The notes under the pieces were generated by a model that was given only the letters and a program-made list of their open reading frames with translations, had not been told where the DNA came from and did not search any database. A program made the position numbers and the translations under genes. From contig NZ_JAMBNO010000021.1 in NCBI RefSeq assembly GCF_023715105.1, positions 1-62,790 on the forward strand: 62,790 nt of DNA. Direction: 5' to 3'. Positions 16,795 to 27,579 of this stretch are shown here, in pieces. The DNA is from Hydrogenophaga intermedia. GTDB lineage: Bacteria; Pseudomonadota; Gammaproteobacteria; Burkholderiales; Burkholderiaceae_C. The stretch's first letter is position 1. Each line of letters opens with the position of its first letter.

Positions 16795-19494
16795 ATGAGC
16801 GATCCCGTCGACCCGCGGCCATGGCACAACCTGACGGCCGACGAGGCCCTGACGCGCCTGGACGCGCAGGCGCAGGGCCTGACCACGCGCGGCGCCGCAG
16901 AACGGCTGGCGCGCTTCGGTGCCAACGAGCTCGCGGCGGCCCGCCGGCGCGGTCCGCTGGCGCGCTTCATGCACCAGTTCCACAACGTGCTGCTGTACGT
17001 CATGCTGGGCGCGGCGGTGATCACCGCGTTCCTGGGCCACTGGATCGACACCGGCGTGCTGCTGGCGGCAGTGCTCGTCAACGCCATCGTCGGCTTCGTG
17101 CAGGAAGGCAAGGCCGAATCGGCGCTGGAGGCGATTCGCGCCATGCTCTCGCCGCGCGCGCTGGTGCTGCGCGACGGCCAGCGGGCCGAGATCGATGCCG
17201 CCGCGCTGGTGCCCGGCGACGTGGTGCTGCTGGCCTCGGGCGACCGCGTGCCGGCCGACCTTCGCTTGATCCAGGTCAAATCGCTGCGTTGCGACGAATC
17301 CACGCTGACGGGCGAATCGGTACCGGTGGAGAAGGGTGACGCGCCGGTGGCACCCGGGGCCACGCTCGGCGAGCGCCGGTGCATGGCCTACGCGGGCACG
17401 CTGGTCACCTACGGACAGGCCACGGGGCTGGTGGTGGCCACGGGTCTGGCCACCGAGATCGGCCGCATCGACCGTCTGCTGGCCGGTGTGTCGGCCGGCA
17501 GCACGCGACTGCTGCGCCAGATCGACCGCTTCGGGCGTGCGCTGGCGGTGGTGATCCTGGCGATCGCGGTGGCCACCTTTGTCACCGGGGTGTGGCTGCG
17601 CGGGCTGCCCGCGGCCGACATGTTCATGCTGGTCGTGGCGCTGGTCGCCTCGGCCATTCCCGAAGGCCTGCCGGCGATCATGACCGTCACGCTCGCCCTC
17701 GGCGTACAGCGAATGGCGCGGCGCCAGGCCATCGTGCGCCGCCTGCCCGCGGTGGAGGCGCTGGGCTCGGTCACGGTGATCTGTTCGGACAAGACCGGCA
17801 CCCTCACGCGCAACGAGATGACGGTGCAGCGGGTGTTGTGCGCCGGGCTCGACGTGAGCGTGAGCGGCGTGGGCTATGCGCCCGAGGGCGAGTTCCACGT
17901 CGGTGCGCGTGCCATCGACCCCGACCGTCACCCCGCGCTGGCCCTGGCGCTGCGCGCCGGCGTGCTGTGCAACGACGCACGCATGGCCGAGCAGGCCGGC
18001 CGGTGGTCGGTGCTGGGCGACCCCACCGAGGGCGCGCTGCTGGTGCTGGGCCACAAGGCCGGGCTGCTGCACGCCCACACGGCGGCCGCCTGGCCGCGCG
18101 TGGACTCGATTCCGTTCGAGTCGCAGCACCGCTTCATGGCCACCGCCCACCGCGACGACGAGGGCGCGCCGTGGATCTTCGCCAAAGGTGCGCCCGAGAA
18201 GATGATCGAGATCAGCACGCACGAGTACGGGCCCGAAGGCGAGCGCGCGATCGACGTCGACACCTGGCGGCGCATGGCCAACGACATTGCCGCGCGCGGC
18301 TTGCGGCTGCTGGCGCTGGCGTGCAAGCGCGGCGCACCGGCAGGCCACGGCCTGCACTTCGACGACGTGGCCGAGGGCTACACCTTGCTCGCGCTGGTGG
18401 GCATCGCCGACCCGCCACGCGAGGAAGCGGTGCGGGCCGTGGCCGACTGCCACAGCGCCGGCATCCGCGTGAAGATGATCACCGGCGACCACGGCGAAAC
18501 CGCGCGTTCCATCGGCGCACAGCTGGCCATCGGCACCGGCAAGCCCGCCATCACCGGCGCCGAGCTGGAGCTGATGGACGACGACGCACTGCAGCGCGTG
18601 GCGCTGGAAATCGACGTCTTCGCGCGCGCCAGCCCCGAACACAAGCTGCGCCTGGTGCAGGCGCTGCAACGCCACGGCCAGGTGGTGGCCATGACGGGCG
18701 ACGGCGTGAACGACGCGCCGGCGCTCAAGCGCGCCGACGTGGGCGTCGCGATGGGCCGCAAGGGCACCGAGGCCGCCAAGCAAGCGGCCGACGTGGTGCT
18801 GGCCGATGACAACTTCGCCACCATCGCGGCCGCGGTGCGGGAGGGGCGGGCGGTGTACGACAACATCCGCAAGTTCGTGCTGTTCATGCTGCCCACCAAC
18901 GGCGGCGAGGCGCTGGTGGTGATCGCGGCCATTCTGTTCCAGTTCACCCTGCCCATGACGCCGGCGCAGGTGCTGTGGATCAACATGGTCACCTCGAGCA
19001 CGCTGGGCCTGGCGCTGGCCTTCGAGCCGGCCGAGCCCGGCATCATGCGGCGCGCGCCTCGCCCGCCGGGCGCATCGCTGCTGTCGCGCTTTTTCGTCTG
19101 GCGCGTGGTCATGGTCTCGGTGCTGATGGCCTGCGCCGCGCTGGGCCTGTTTCTGTGGGAGCTGCACCGGGGAACGCCGCTGGAGACCGCCCGAACCACG
19201 GCGGTCAGTGCCATCGTGGCAGCCGAGATGTTCTACCTGCTCAACAGCCGCTTCGTGCTGCAGCCGGCGCTCTCGCGCGCGGGCCTGGGCGGCAACGCCG
19301 CGGTGGCCTGGGCGCTGCTGGCCTGCGGGCTGCTGCAACTCGGCTTCGTGCACCTGCCGCCCCTGCAGGCGGTGTTCGCATCCACAGCGCTGGACGCCGC
19401 CCAGTGGGGCAGGGTGGTGCTGGCCGGACTCGTGGTGTTCGCGCTGGCCGAACTGGAGAAAGCGGTGGTGCGGCGCCATTGGCCACACGGCTGA
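16795..19494 (+). CDS. P2-type cation-transporting ATPase
   Basis: 899 aa, the normal length of PacL/MgtA-like ATPases. Motifs in order: TGES actuator loop (about 173), TM4 PEGLPA ion-binding segment (IPEGLPAIMT, about 286), phosphorylation site DKTGTLT (Asp near 332), hinge [12 protein letters not shown] (about 635). PEGLP without CPC indicates a P2 pump for Ca2+, Na+/K+ or similar and not a heavy-metal P1B pump. The exact ion cannot be told. GGAGGTG lies 10 nt before the ATG. Monocistronic. Confidence 0.9.
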   Translation: MSDPVDPRPWHNLTADEALTRLDAQAQGLTTRGAAERLARFGANELAAARRRGPLARFMHQFHNVLLYVMLGAAVITAFLGHWIDTGVLLAAVLVNAIVGFVQEGKAESALEAIRAMLSPRALVLRDGQRAEIDAAALVPGDVVLLASGDRVPADLRLIQVKSLRCDESTLTGESVPVEKGDAPVAPGATLGERRCMAYAGTLVTYGQATGLVVATGLATEIGRIDRLLAGVSAGSTRLLRQIDRFGRALAVVILAIAVATFVTGVWLRGLPAADMFMLVVALVASAIPEGLPAIMTVTLALGVQRMARRQAIVRRLPAVEALGSVTVICSDKTGTLTRNEMTVQRVLCAGLDVSVSGVGYAPEGEFHVGARAIDPDRHPALALALRAGVLCNDARMAEQAGRWSVLGDPTEGALLVLGHKAGLLHAHTAAAWPRVDSIPFESQHRFMATAHRDDEGAPWIFAKGAPEKMIEISTHEYGPEGERAIDVDTWRRMANDIAARGLRLLALACKRGAPAGHGLHFDDVAEGYTLLALVGIADPPREEAVRAVADCHSAGIRVKMITGDHGETARSIGAQLAIGTGKPAITGAELELMDDDALQRVALEIDVFARASPEHKLRLVQALQRHGQVVAMTGDGVNDAPALKRADVGVAMGRKGTEAAKQAADVVLADDNFATIAAAVREGRAVYDNIRKFVLFMLPTNGGEALVVIAAILFQFTLPMTPAQVLWINMVTSSTLGLALAFEPAEPGIMRRAPRPPGASLLSRFFVWRVVMVSVLMACAALGLFLWELHRGTPLETARTTAVSAIVAAEMFYLLNSRFVLQPALSRAGLGGNAAVAWALLACGLLQLGFVHLPPLQAVFASTALDAAQWGRVVLAGLVVFALAELEKAVVRRHWPHG

Positions 19495-19584
19495 GCACCA
19501 GGCATCACCGCAGCACCGCGCTCGTGCTAACGTCTCGCCCTGCCGCGCGCATGGCGCGTCGCACCCAACCCCCAGGACCTGACC

Positions 19585-20145
19585 ATGACGTCCAGCCCAC
19601 CCACAACCCCGCCACCGCGCCTGGCGCTCGGCACGGGTCTGGCCGCGCTGCCCACGGGCCTGTCGGGCGTGGTGTTCACGCTGGAGATGCGCGACACCGA
19701 ACCGGAGCGGCTGGCCCTGTGCGCGCGCGACCTGCAACAACTGTCGGACAACGCTGCGCGCACCGAGCAGTTCACGAGCAGCGTATTCTTTGCCTTCAAC
19801 GGCCTGGAGCGCGATCCGCGCCAGGTGCACACCATCCCCGAATGCCGGGATGTGCTGCGCGCCCTGCACGAGCGCTGGCCCTACTGGATGCACTTCCTGG
19901 CGCCCGAACCCGACCTGTGGACCGTGCTGCTGCTGTGCCTGCTGCCGCTGGGGCCGGGTGTGCGCCTGCCCAACGGGCGCATTGGGCACGAGCTGGACCG
20001 CAAGGCGCTCAAGAACCTGGTGCTCGACCTCACCATTGCCCTCAACGAGCTGCACGATCGCCACAAGATCTCGCTCGCGGCGCGCCAGCGCATCTTCAAG
20101 GGCGCGATGCAGGCGATGGAGCGCGCCACCGGCGCGCGCATCTGA
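19585..20145 (+). CDS. conserved hypothetical protein
   Basis: 186 aa, cytosolic. A Pro-rich start is followed by mixed helices and one hydrophobic stretch (WTVLLLCLLPLGPGVRL), too short and polar-edged for a confident TM helix. No motif recognised. It stands 90 bp after the P-type ATPase and ends just before the convergent acetyltransferase, so it could be cotranscribed with the pump. Confidence 0.6.
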   Translation: MTSSPPTTPPPRLALGTGLAALPTGLSGVVFTLEMRDTEPERLALCARDLQQLSDNAARTEQFTSSVFFAFNGLERDPRQVHTIPECRDVLRALHERWPYWMHFLAPEPDLWTVLLLCLLPLGPGVRLPNGRIGHELDRKALKNLVLDLTIALNELHDRHKISLAARQRIFKGAMQAMERATGARI

Positions 20146-20152
20146 GCCGGGG

Positions 20153-20632
20153 TCAGTTCAACGGCAGATCGAAGTGCATCACGTCCTCGCGCACGCCCAG
20201 GCTGGTGTAGAGCGCGATGGCCGGGTCGTCGCCGTGGTCGGCCTGCACGTACACCACCCAGGCACCCCGCTCGCGCGCAATCGCCCGCAGCGCGTCGATG
20301 AGCCGGGTGGCGATGCCCTGGCGGCGGTGCGCCTCGGCCACCGCCAGGTCGTACAGGTAGACCTCGCTTCGGCGGCGCTCCAGTTTGGGCAGCTCATAGG
20401 CCACCAGGCCGCCCACCACGTCGTCGCCGCGCTCGGCCACCAGCGCAATCACCTGCGGGTTGGCCAGCGTCTGCTGCACCCAGGCCGGGTCGGGCGGCTG
20501 GGCGAGGTAGGTCTCGGTGTCGCCAAAGGCGTCGGCGAACAGGGCGTTGAGGCGGCGCAGCCGCGCGGCATCGTGGGCGCCCAGGCGGCACACGGCGAGT
20601 GGCGGGGCTGCGGACGGGGTGGGGTCGGCCAT
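20153..20632 (-). CDS. AAC(3)-I-like aminoglycoside N-acetyltransferase (GNAT)
   Basis: 159-aa GNAT protein. The C-terminal two thirds closely parallels AAC(3)-Ia from memory: VAYELPKLERRRSEVYLYDL, then the acetyl-CoA loop HRRQGIAT, then VYVQADHGDDPAIALYTSLG and a VMHFDL end. These are the segments that define the AAC(3)-I group, which acetylates N3 of gentamicin-class drugs. It sits among chromosomal genes without integron features, so it may be an intrinsic relative with a different natural substrate. ATG 20632 is the first start after an ORF overlap with the divergent NDH-2 gene. Confidence 0.8.
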   Translation of the reverse strand: MADPTPSAAPPLAVCRLGAHDAARLRRLNALFADAFGDTETYLAQPPDPAWVQQTLANPQVIALVAERGDDVVGGLVAYELPKLERRRSEVYLYDLAVAEAHRRQGIATRLIDALRAIARERGAWVVYVQADHGDDPAIALYTSLGVREDVMHFDLPLN

Positions 20633-20675
20633 GGGGCAGGGGCGCGCGGTTACGCTCGCGGTTGACGGAGAGGAC

Positions 20676-21995
20676 ATGATGAACGATGACGACACCACCG
20701 CCCAGCCCATCATCGTGGTGGGTGGCGGCGCAGGCGGGCTGGAGCTGGCCTGCAAGCTGGGACGCCGGCTCGGCCCGCAGCGCGTGACGCTGGTGGACCG
20801 CCAGCTGTTCCACATCTGGAAGCCCTCGCTGCACGAGGTGGCGGCGGGCACGCTGGACATCCACCAGGAAGGCCTGTCGTACGAGATGCTGGCGCACGAC
20901 AACGGCTTCGTGTTCTGCTACGGCGCGCTCAGCGGGCTCGACGCCGCGCGGCGCGAGATCACCGTGGCGGCGGTGCACGACGAGCAGGGCGAGGAGCTGA
21001 TCCCGGCGCGCACGCTGGGTTACGGCGCGTTGGTCCTGGCACTCGGCAGCACGGCCAATCACTTCAACGTGCCGGGCGCCGCCGAGCACACCATCGCGCT
21101 CAACCAGCCGGCCGATGCCGAACACTTCCGCCTGCGCCTGCTCAAGTTGATGACCGCGGCCGAGTTGCGCAAGAGCGCGGGCGGCGAGGGCAAGGTCAAC
21201 GTGGTCATCATCGGGGGCGGCGCCACCGGTGTGGAGCTGGCGGCCGAACTGCGCGAGGCAAGCCAGGTGCACGCGCGTTACGGGTTTCGCCGGCTCGATG
21301 CGCGCGAGGATGTGCGGCTCACTCTGCTCGAAGGCGCCGAGCGCATCCTTGCCCCGCTGCCCGAGAAGGTGTCGGCCTCGGCCAGCGCACTGCTGCGCGA
21401 GCGCGGCGTCGACGTGCTCACACGCTGCCGCGTCGCGCGCATCACGCCAAGCCAGGTGGAAGACAGCGAAGGCCGCGTGTTCGCGGCCGATGTGGTGGTG
21501 TGGGCCGCGGGCATCCAGGCGCCGGGCCTGCTGCGCGAGCTGGGCCTGCCGGTGGCGCGTGGTGGACAGGTGCAGGTGGACGCCACGCTCGCGGTGCCTG
21601 GCTTCGACCACGTGTACGCGCTGGGCGACTGCGCGGCCTGCCCGCAGCCCGACGGTCGAGGGGTGCCACCGCGCGCACAGGCGGCGCACCAGCAGGCGAG
21701 CTACCTGGCTGCGCGGCTGCTGCGCGCCTCGAGGGGACAGGCGCTGGACGACAAGCCCTACGTCTACCGCGACCACGGCTCACTGGTGTCGATCGGCACG
21801 CGCAGCTCGGTTGGCAATCTGATGGGCAATCTGTTCGGCAGCACCTGGTTCGTGCAGGGCCTGCTGGCGCGCGCGATGTACGTGAGCCTGCACCTGATGC
21901 ACCACCAGGCGGTGCTGGGCACGCTGCGCACCGGCGTGCTGGCGTTCGCGCGCTTTCTCGTCAAGCGCGCCACGCCGCTGGTGAAGCTGCACTGA
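20676..21995 (+). CDS. ndh: type II NADH dehydrogenase (NDH-2)
   Basis: Single-subunit, non-proton-pumping NADH:quinone oxidoreductase. 439 aa. An N-terminal FAD motif VVGGGAGGLELA, an NADH-binding VIIGGGATGVELA (about 170), the FAD-contacting YALGDCAA at about 310, and a C-terminal amphipathic/hydrophobic tail for membrane attachment are all present. ATG 20676 (or 20679) has GGAGAGG upstream. Divergent from the acetyltransferase with a 43-bp shared promoter region. Confidence 0.88.
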   Translation: MMNDDDTTAQPIIVVGGGAGGLELACKLGRRLGPQRVTLVDRQLFHIWKPSLHEVAAGTLDIHQEGLSYEMLAHDNGFVFCYGALSGLDAARREITVAAVHDEQGEELIPARTLGYGALVLALGSTANHFNVPGAAEHTIALNQPADAEHFRLRLLKLMTAAELRKSAGGEGKVNVVIIGGGATGVELAAELREASQVHARYGFRRLDAREDVRLTLLEGAERILAPLPEKVSASASALLRERGVDVLTRCRVARITPSQVEDSEGRVFAADVVVWAAGIQAPGLLRELGLPVARGGQVQVDATLAVPGFDHVYALGDCAACPQPDGRGVPPRAQAAHQQASYLAARLLRASRGQALDDKPYVYRDHGSLVSIGTRSSVGNLMGNLFGSTWFVQGLLARAMYVSLHLMHHQAVLGTLRTGVLAFARFLVKRATPLVKLH

Positions 21996-22008
21996 GCGCG
22001 TTGCGGCG

Positions 22009-23661
<1,653 letters not shown>

Positions 23662-23673
23662 GGACGTCCCTCG

Positions 23674-24303
23674 TCAGGCGCCGCGCTTGAACATCGCAAG
23701 CAGTCCTCCTGCCACCACGAAGAGCGAGCCGAACAGCCGGTTGAGTGCGCGCACGTGAGCGGTGGACTTGAGCGTTCGCAGCAAGCGCGCGGCCAGTGCG
23801 GTGTAGCCCGCCATCACCACCAGGTCGGTGAAGCCCAGGGTGAGCGCGATCACCAGGTACTGCGGGGCCAGCGGCTGGCCCAGGTTGAGGAATTGCGGCA
23901 CCACGGCCAGCAGGAACACCGTGCCCTTGGGGTTGAGGGCGTTGATGATCCAGCCGCGCACGATCAGATCGCGAGCGCGCCGCGGGGTGGCGTCGGCGCT
24001 GGCTTGCGCGATCGGCCGCGCCGGGGCGCGCCACTGCTGAACGCCCAGCCACACGAGGTAGGCCACACCCGCCCACTTGATGACGGCGAAAGCGGTGGCT
24101 GACGTGGCCACCAGCGCACCCAGGCCGATGCCCACCACCACGATCTGCGTCCAGATGCCGAGCACGAGGCCAAGCGTGGTGAGGTAGCCGCGTCGAAAAC
24201 CGTGCGTGAGCCCCGCGCTCATGGCCGCGACGGCGCCCGCACCGGGCGAGATGCTGATGGCCCAGGAAGCGGCGAAGAAGGCGAGCCAGGTGGCGAGATC
24301 CAT
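23674..24303 (-). CDS. LysE/RhtB family amino-acid exporter
   Basis: 209 aa, about six TM helices. The N terminus carries the LysE-family signature around ISISPGAGAVAAMSAGLTHG, and the central WIINALNPKGTVFLLAVVPQF is the hallmark NPK motif. Exports amino acids or homoserine/threonine-like metabolites with proton motive force. Directly downstream of the outer-membrane-type gene (24308) on the same strand, 4 bp apart. Confidence 0.87.
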   Translation of the reverse strand: MDLATWLAFFAASWAISISPGAGAVAAMSAGLTHGFRRGYLTTLGLVLGIWTQIVVVGIGLGALVATSATAFAVIKWAGVAYLVWLGVQQWRAPARPIAQASADATPRRARDLIVRGWIINALNPKGTVFLLAVVPQFLNLGQPLAPQYLVIALTLGFTDLVVMAGYTALAARLLRTLKSTAHVRALNRLFGSLFVVAGGLLAMFKRGA

Positions 24304-24307
24304 CGCC

Positions 24308-24826
24308 TCAGTTTATGCGCAGCTTGAACTGCAGCAGCACGGCGCCGTCGACGTTCTTGATGGACGGAATCAGGCCCAGGTTGATGCCGAAGCGGCGACC
24401 CTCGATGGACGCCATGGGCAACGCAGCGAAGAAGGTGCCGCCGCGAGAGATCGCCGGGTAGCCATTGAGAACGCCGATGGCCGCACCGAGCTTGACCGGC
24501 CCGATTTGCCAGGGCTGCCAGTTGATGGCGGCGTACTGCGAGGGTTTGCCCAGGCTGTTGTCATAGACGCCAGCCATCACGGCCAGCTCGGGCGAGCGGC
24601 GCCATTCGATGCCAAAGCCGAAGTTGTTTTCGTTGTATCGCGGGTCGCGGTCGAAGTGGCGCGAGAAGCCGCCCACATTGATCCAGATCTGGGGCTGATC
24701 GGCGGCAGCGGCCGACGCTTCATCGGCGCGGGCTGCCGAGACGCCGAAACCCGCCAGGGGCAGCGCCAGGGCCAGCAGCAGCGGCTTGGCGGAGAACGGC
24801 AGGGAGGGGATGGATCGCGCAGACAT
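24308..24826 (-). CDS. exported protein, possible small outer-membrane beta barrel
   Basis: 172 aa. A signal peptide (LLLALALPLAGFGVSAARA, cleavage about residue 34) precedes alternating amphipathic strands rich in aromatic/Gly residues (WINVGGFSRHF, FGFGIEWRRS, AAINWQPWQIGPVKLGAAIG) and a terminal strand ending in a hydrophobic-aromatic pattern (VLLQFKLRIN). This is like an 8-stranded barrel of the PagP or acyloxyacyl-hydrolase type, but catalytic residues are not evident. Function unknown. Confidence 0.6.
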   Translation of the reverse strand: MSARSIPSLPFSAKPLLLALALPLAGFGVSAARADEASAAAADQPQIWINVGGFSRHFDRDPRYNENNFGFGIEWRRSPELAVMAGVYDNSLGKPSQYAAINWQPWQIGPVKLGAAIGVLNGYPAISRGGTFFAALPMASIEGRRFGINLGLIPSIKNVDGAVLLQFKLRIN

Positions 24827-24949
24827 CGTGGACCTCGGACAGATGGCCCCGGCTGGGGCGCTGTCCTTGATCTCGACCGATGTCGCGGTGCACTGAACAC
24901 CACCGATCGGGCCCTGACACCCGACGGCAGCGCAAGCGTGTCAAAAGCC

Positions 24950-25204
24950 TCAGTTGCGCCGGCGCGGTGCGGCCGGGCCCCGACCTTCCAGGTGGCGGAA
25001 GTTGATGCGGCCCTTGGTGAGGTCGTAAGGCGAAAGTTCGAGCGAGACGCGATCACCCGCGAGGATGCGGATGTGGTTCTTTTTCATCTTGCCGGCGGAA
25101 TAGGCAATGAGCTGGTGCCCGTTGTCCAGGGTCACGCGAAAACGCGTGTCGGGCAACACCTCGTTGACGATCCCCATCATGTCGATCAGTTCTTCCTTGG
25201 CCAT
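24950..25204 (-). CDS. infA: translation initiation factor IF-1
   Basis: 84 aa, OB-fold protein that helps block the A site during initiation. [22 protein letters not shown], then [20 protein letters not shown] and [18 protein letters not shown], is the IF-1 family along its whole length. It differs from the ribosomal-operon IF-1 type by a basic C-terminal extension ([10 protein letters not shown]). Betaproteobacteria often have a second infA outside the spc operon, which this resembles. Confidence 0.93.
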   Translation of the reverse strand: MAKEELIDMMGIVNEVLPDTRFRVTLDNGHQLIAYSAGKMKKNHIRILAGDRVSLELSPYDLTKGRINFRHLEGRGPAAPRRRN

Positions 25205-25381
25205 GCGGTTCCTTGCAGTGACGTGGTTCGTCCACGCCGCTCGGACCATCGGCACGTGGTGCCATCGGATGCGGGAAGACGAGAAAAGGCCACCGGAGCG
25301 ATGGCCACGTGAAGGGCCCGTGTGCAGGGCCCTGGTGCTGCGCGGCACGGCCGCGCGAAGCAGGAATTGTACCCGCCGGCG

Positions 25382-25648
25382 TCAGCGCCGCTCGGGCAGC
25401 TCGATCTTGACCTCGAGCACGTCCAGGTTGTCCTGGCGCTCGAGCTGCACCTTGATGTCGTTCGGGTCGATGCGGATGTACTTGCCGATCACCGCCACGA
25501 GCTCGCGTTGCAGCGCGGGCAGGTAGTCGGGTTCGGCCGCGCCGCGCCCGGCGCGCTCGTGCGCCAGGATGATCTGCAGCCGCTCCTTGGCGACGCTGGC
25601 GGTCTTTTTCTTCTCGCCCAGCAGGAAGGACAGCAGCGACATGCTCAT
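25382..25648 (-). CDS. minE: cell division topological specificity factor MinE
   Basis: 88 aa. The N terminus ([12 protein letters not shown]) is the amphipathic membrane-binding helix, residues near [13 protein letters not shown] form the anti-MinCD helix, and the C-terminal half is the dimerising beta domain. Displaces MinD from the membrane and drives pole-to-pole oscillation. The minD stop overlaps its ATG by 4 bp. Last gene of minCDE. Confidence 0.96.
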   Translation of the reverse strand: MSMSLLSFLLGEKKKTASVAKERLQIILAHERAGRGAAEPDYLPALQRELVAVIGKYIRIDPNDIKVQLERQDNLDVLEVKIELPERR

Positions 25649-26460
25649 TTCCCTCCGAACAAGCGCTTGAAGAAGCCGGTCTTCTCGGCTTCGATGAAGC
25701 GCAACGGCTTGTCGGCGCCCAGGAAGCGGTCGATCACATCACCATAGGCCTCGGCCACATCGCTGCCTTTGAGGTGGATGGCGGGCGTGCCCTGATTGGA
25801 CGCCGTGAGCACGCTCTCGCTCTCGGGAATGACGCCGATGAGCGGGATGCGCAGAATGTCCTGGATGTCCTGCAGCGAAAGCATCTGGCCGTCGGCCACG
25901 CGGGTGGGGTTGTAGCGCGTGATCAGCAGGTGTTCCTTGATCGGCTCCTTGCCATCGATGGCGCGCTGCGTCTTGCTGGCGAGCATGCCCAGGATGCGGT
26001 CGGAATCGCGCACGCTGGAGACTTCGGGGTTGGTCACGACGAGCGCCTCGTCGGCGTAATGCATGGCCATGAGGGCACCAGTCTCGATGCCCGCGGGCGA
26101 ATCGCACACGATGTAGTCGAAACCCTGTTCGGTGAGTTCGTCCAGCACGCGTTTGACGCCTTCCTGCGTGAGCGCGTCCTTGTCGCGCGTCTGGCTGGCG
26201 GCCAGCACGTGCAGGGTATCGACCTGCTTGTCCTTGATGAGCGCCTGACCGAGCCGGGCCTCGCCCTGGATCACGTTGATGAGGTCGTACACCACACGCC
26301 GCTCGCAGCCCATGATGAGATCGAGGTTGCGCAGGCCGACGTCGAAATCGATCACGGCGGTCTTGAGGCCTCGCAGGGCCAGTCCGGCAGCGAAGCTGGC
26401 GCTGGTGGTGGTCTTGCCCACCCCACCCTTGCCGGAGGTGACGACGACGATACGGGTCAT
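25645..26460 (-). CDS. minD: septum-site determining ATPase MinD
   Basis: 271 aa. Deviant Walker A KGGVGKTT (residues 11-18), Walker B-like [11 protein letters not shown] and a C-terminal amphipathic membrane-targeting helix ([15 protein letters not shown]) are all present. Binds membrane in the ATP form, recruits MinC and is released by MinE. Lies 34 bp downstream of minC and overlaps minE. Confidence 0.97.
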   Translation of the reverse strand: MTRIVVVTSGKGGVGKTTTSASFAAGLALRGLKTAVIDFDVGLRNLDLIMGCERRVVYDLINVIQGEARLGQALIKDKQVDTLHVLAASQTRDKDALTQEGVKRVLDELTEQGFDYIVCDSPAGIETGALMAMHYADEALVVTNPEVSSVRDSDRILGMLASKTQRAIDGKEPIKEHLLITRYNPTRVADGQMLSLQDIQDILRIPLIGVIPESESVLTASNQGTPAIHLKGSDVAEAYGDVIDRFLGADKPLRFIEAEKTGFFKRLFGGK

Positions 26461-26494
26461 GGAAGGCTCCCTTGGAATCGGTTGGTTCAGCGGT

Positions 26495-27241
26495 TCAGGC
26501 AGACAGCGGATCGATCACGAGCTTGTCGCCATCGTCCGTGCGTTGCAGGCGCACCTGCGCAGGCTTGCCCAGCAATACGCCGGGCAGCGGCACCTCGCTG
26601 GTGCGGTAGATGCCGGCGATGGACACCAGCTCGGGCGCCATGGCGAGCGAGAAGATGCGCGCATCAGCCTGGCCACGCGCGCCCGCGATGGCCTTGCCAC
26701 GCAAGGGCGCGTAGACATGGATGTGGCCATCGGCGATGACCTCGGCACCCGGGTTCACCGGTGCCAGGACCACCAGGTCGCGCCCACGCGCATAAACCTG
26801 CTGGCCGGAGCGCAGGGGTTTGTCGATCACCAGCGCGCTGGGGTTCACGGCGGGGGGTGGCGGTGCGGCGGGCTCCTCGCGCGTGGCCCGGGTGGGCTCG
26901 GCGCGCGGCAAACTCACCCCATCGGCCACGGGCAGGCCCGCGGCTTGCGCCGCGGCACGCTGCACCTCGTCGCGCGCATGCACGGCCACGGCGCGCAGAC
27001 GGTACTGCCCCAACAAGGCCGAAACGGCGGCCAGGTCGGGCGGCGCTGCACCTGCCATGGCCTGCAGGTCGATCAGCAAGGGATCGTGGTCGAAAAAATC
27101 GGGCTGGTCGCCATATCGCTCGGCGAGTTCGCGCTGCAGCAAGTCCAGATCGCTCGACTTGAGCAGCAAGGCCAGCAAGGGGAGATGGGCGCTCTTGAGA
27201 TCGAAGCTGGCGGGCGCTTGGCCGCCCAGGGACACGGGCAT
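26495..27241 (-). CDS. minC: septum-site determining protein MinC
   Basis: 248 aa FtsZ-assembly inhibitor. An N-terminal MinC_N domain (about 1-100) is joined by a Pro/Ala-rich linker to the C-terminal beta-helix with the diagnostic GRDLVVLAPVNPGAEVIADGHIHVYAPLRGKA segment (first residues at about 150). First gene of the operon. ATG 27241 has a purine stretch upstream. The region before it contains DnaA-box-like sequences. Confidence 0.95.
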   Translation of the reverse strand: MPVSLGGQAPASFDLKSAHLPLLALLLKSSDLDLLQRELAERYGDQPDFFDHDPLLIDLQAMAGAAPPDLAAVSALLGQYRLRAVAVHARDEVQRAAAQAAGLPVADGVSLPRAEPTRATREEPAAPPPPAVNPSALVIDKPLRSGQQVYARGRDLVVLAPVNPGAEVIADGHIHVYAPLRGKAIAGARGQADARIFSLAMAPELVSIAGIYRTSEVPLPGVLLGKPAQVRLQRTDDGDKLVIDPLSA

Positions 27242-27334
27242 GAGCAGGGGACAGGCTGAGCGTGAAAGGCGCGCAGTGTAGCAGCGGGTTTTGCCGCCTT
27301 GCGTGAGCGTTCGTGACCGGATGTTGGACAAGGC

Positions 27335-27560
27335 TGTGGACAGCATTGGCACAACCCGGGGCTTATCCACAGGCGCGACGGCAAAACCCGATTTGTCCCC
27401 AATCGCGCGCGCCGGCGCCGGGGTTCACCACACAGGCTTGTCCGGACGCACAAGGCCTTGTCGCTCAAGGAAAAAAGGCGCTTGTCCACATAGGACAGCG
27501 CCTTCTACTACCTACAACTATCTTTTAAAGAGAGTTCAGATAAGAACAACAGAACAACTC
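27335..27560. other. DnaA-box cluster and AT-rich segment (origin-like)
   Basis: The 338-bp gap between minC and the Spy-family gene holds a perfect DnaA box TTATCCACA (27,363-27,371), a near match TTGTCCACA (27,482-27,490) and CTGTCCACA on the minus strand (27,335-27,343). After the second box comes a run of TAC/CTA triplets (27,506-27,520) and an AT-rich patch around TCTTTTAAAGAGAG (27,521-27,534). Such an order (boxes, triplets, AT-rich) is seen in replication origins. No dnaA, dnaN or parAB is next to it, so this may only be regulatory or coincidental. Confidence 0.35.
27470..27504 (-). terminator. Rho-independent terminator of the Spy-family gene
   Basis: Stem AAGGCGCTTGTCC (27,475-27,487) with GGACAGCGCCTT (27,493-27,504), one bulged base and a 5-nt loop. 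On the minus strand it is followed by six T residues (A-run at 27,471-27,476). It lies 76 bp beyond the stop of the minus-strand Spy gene. It overlaps the second DnaA-like box. Confidence 0.6.
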
Positions 27561-27579
27561 AAGCCCACGGCCGCGGGCG

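Noticed and set aside
15553..20064. 1,503-aa minus-strand open frame
   Set aside because: Only its last 191 codons (flavin reductase) are real; the rest is the GC-rich antisense shadow of the cation ATPase and neighbours.
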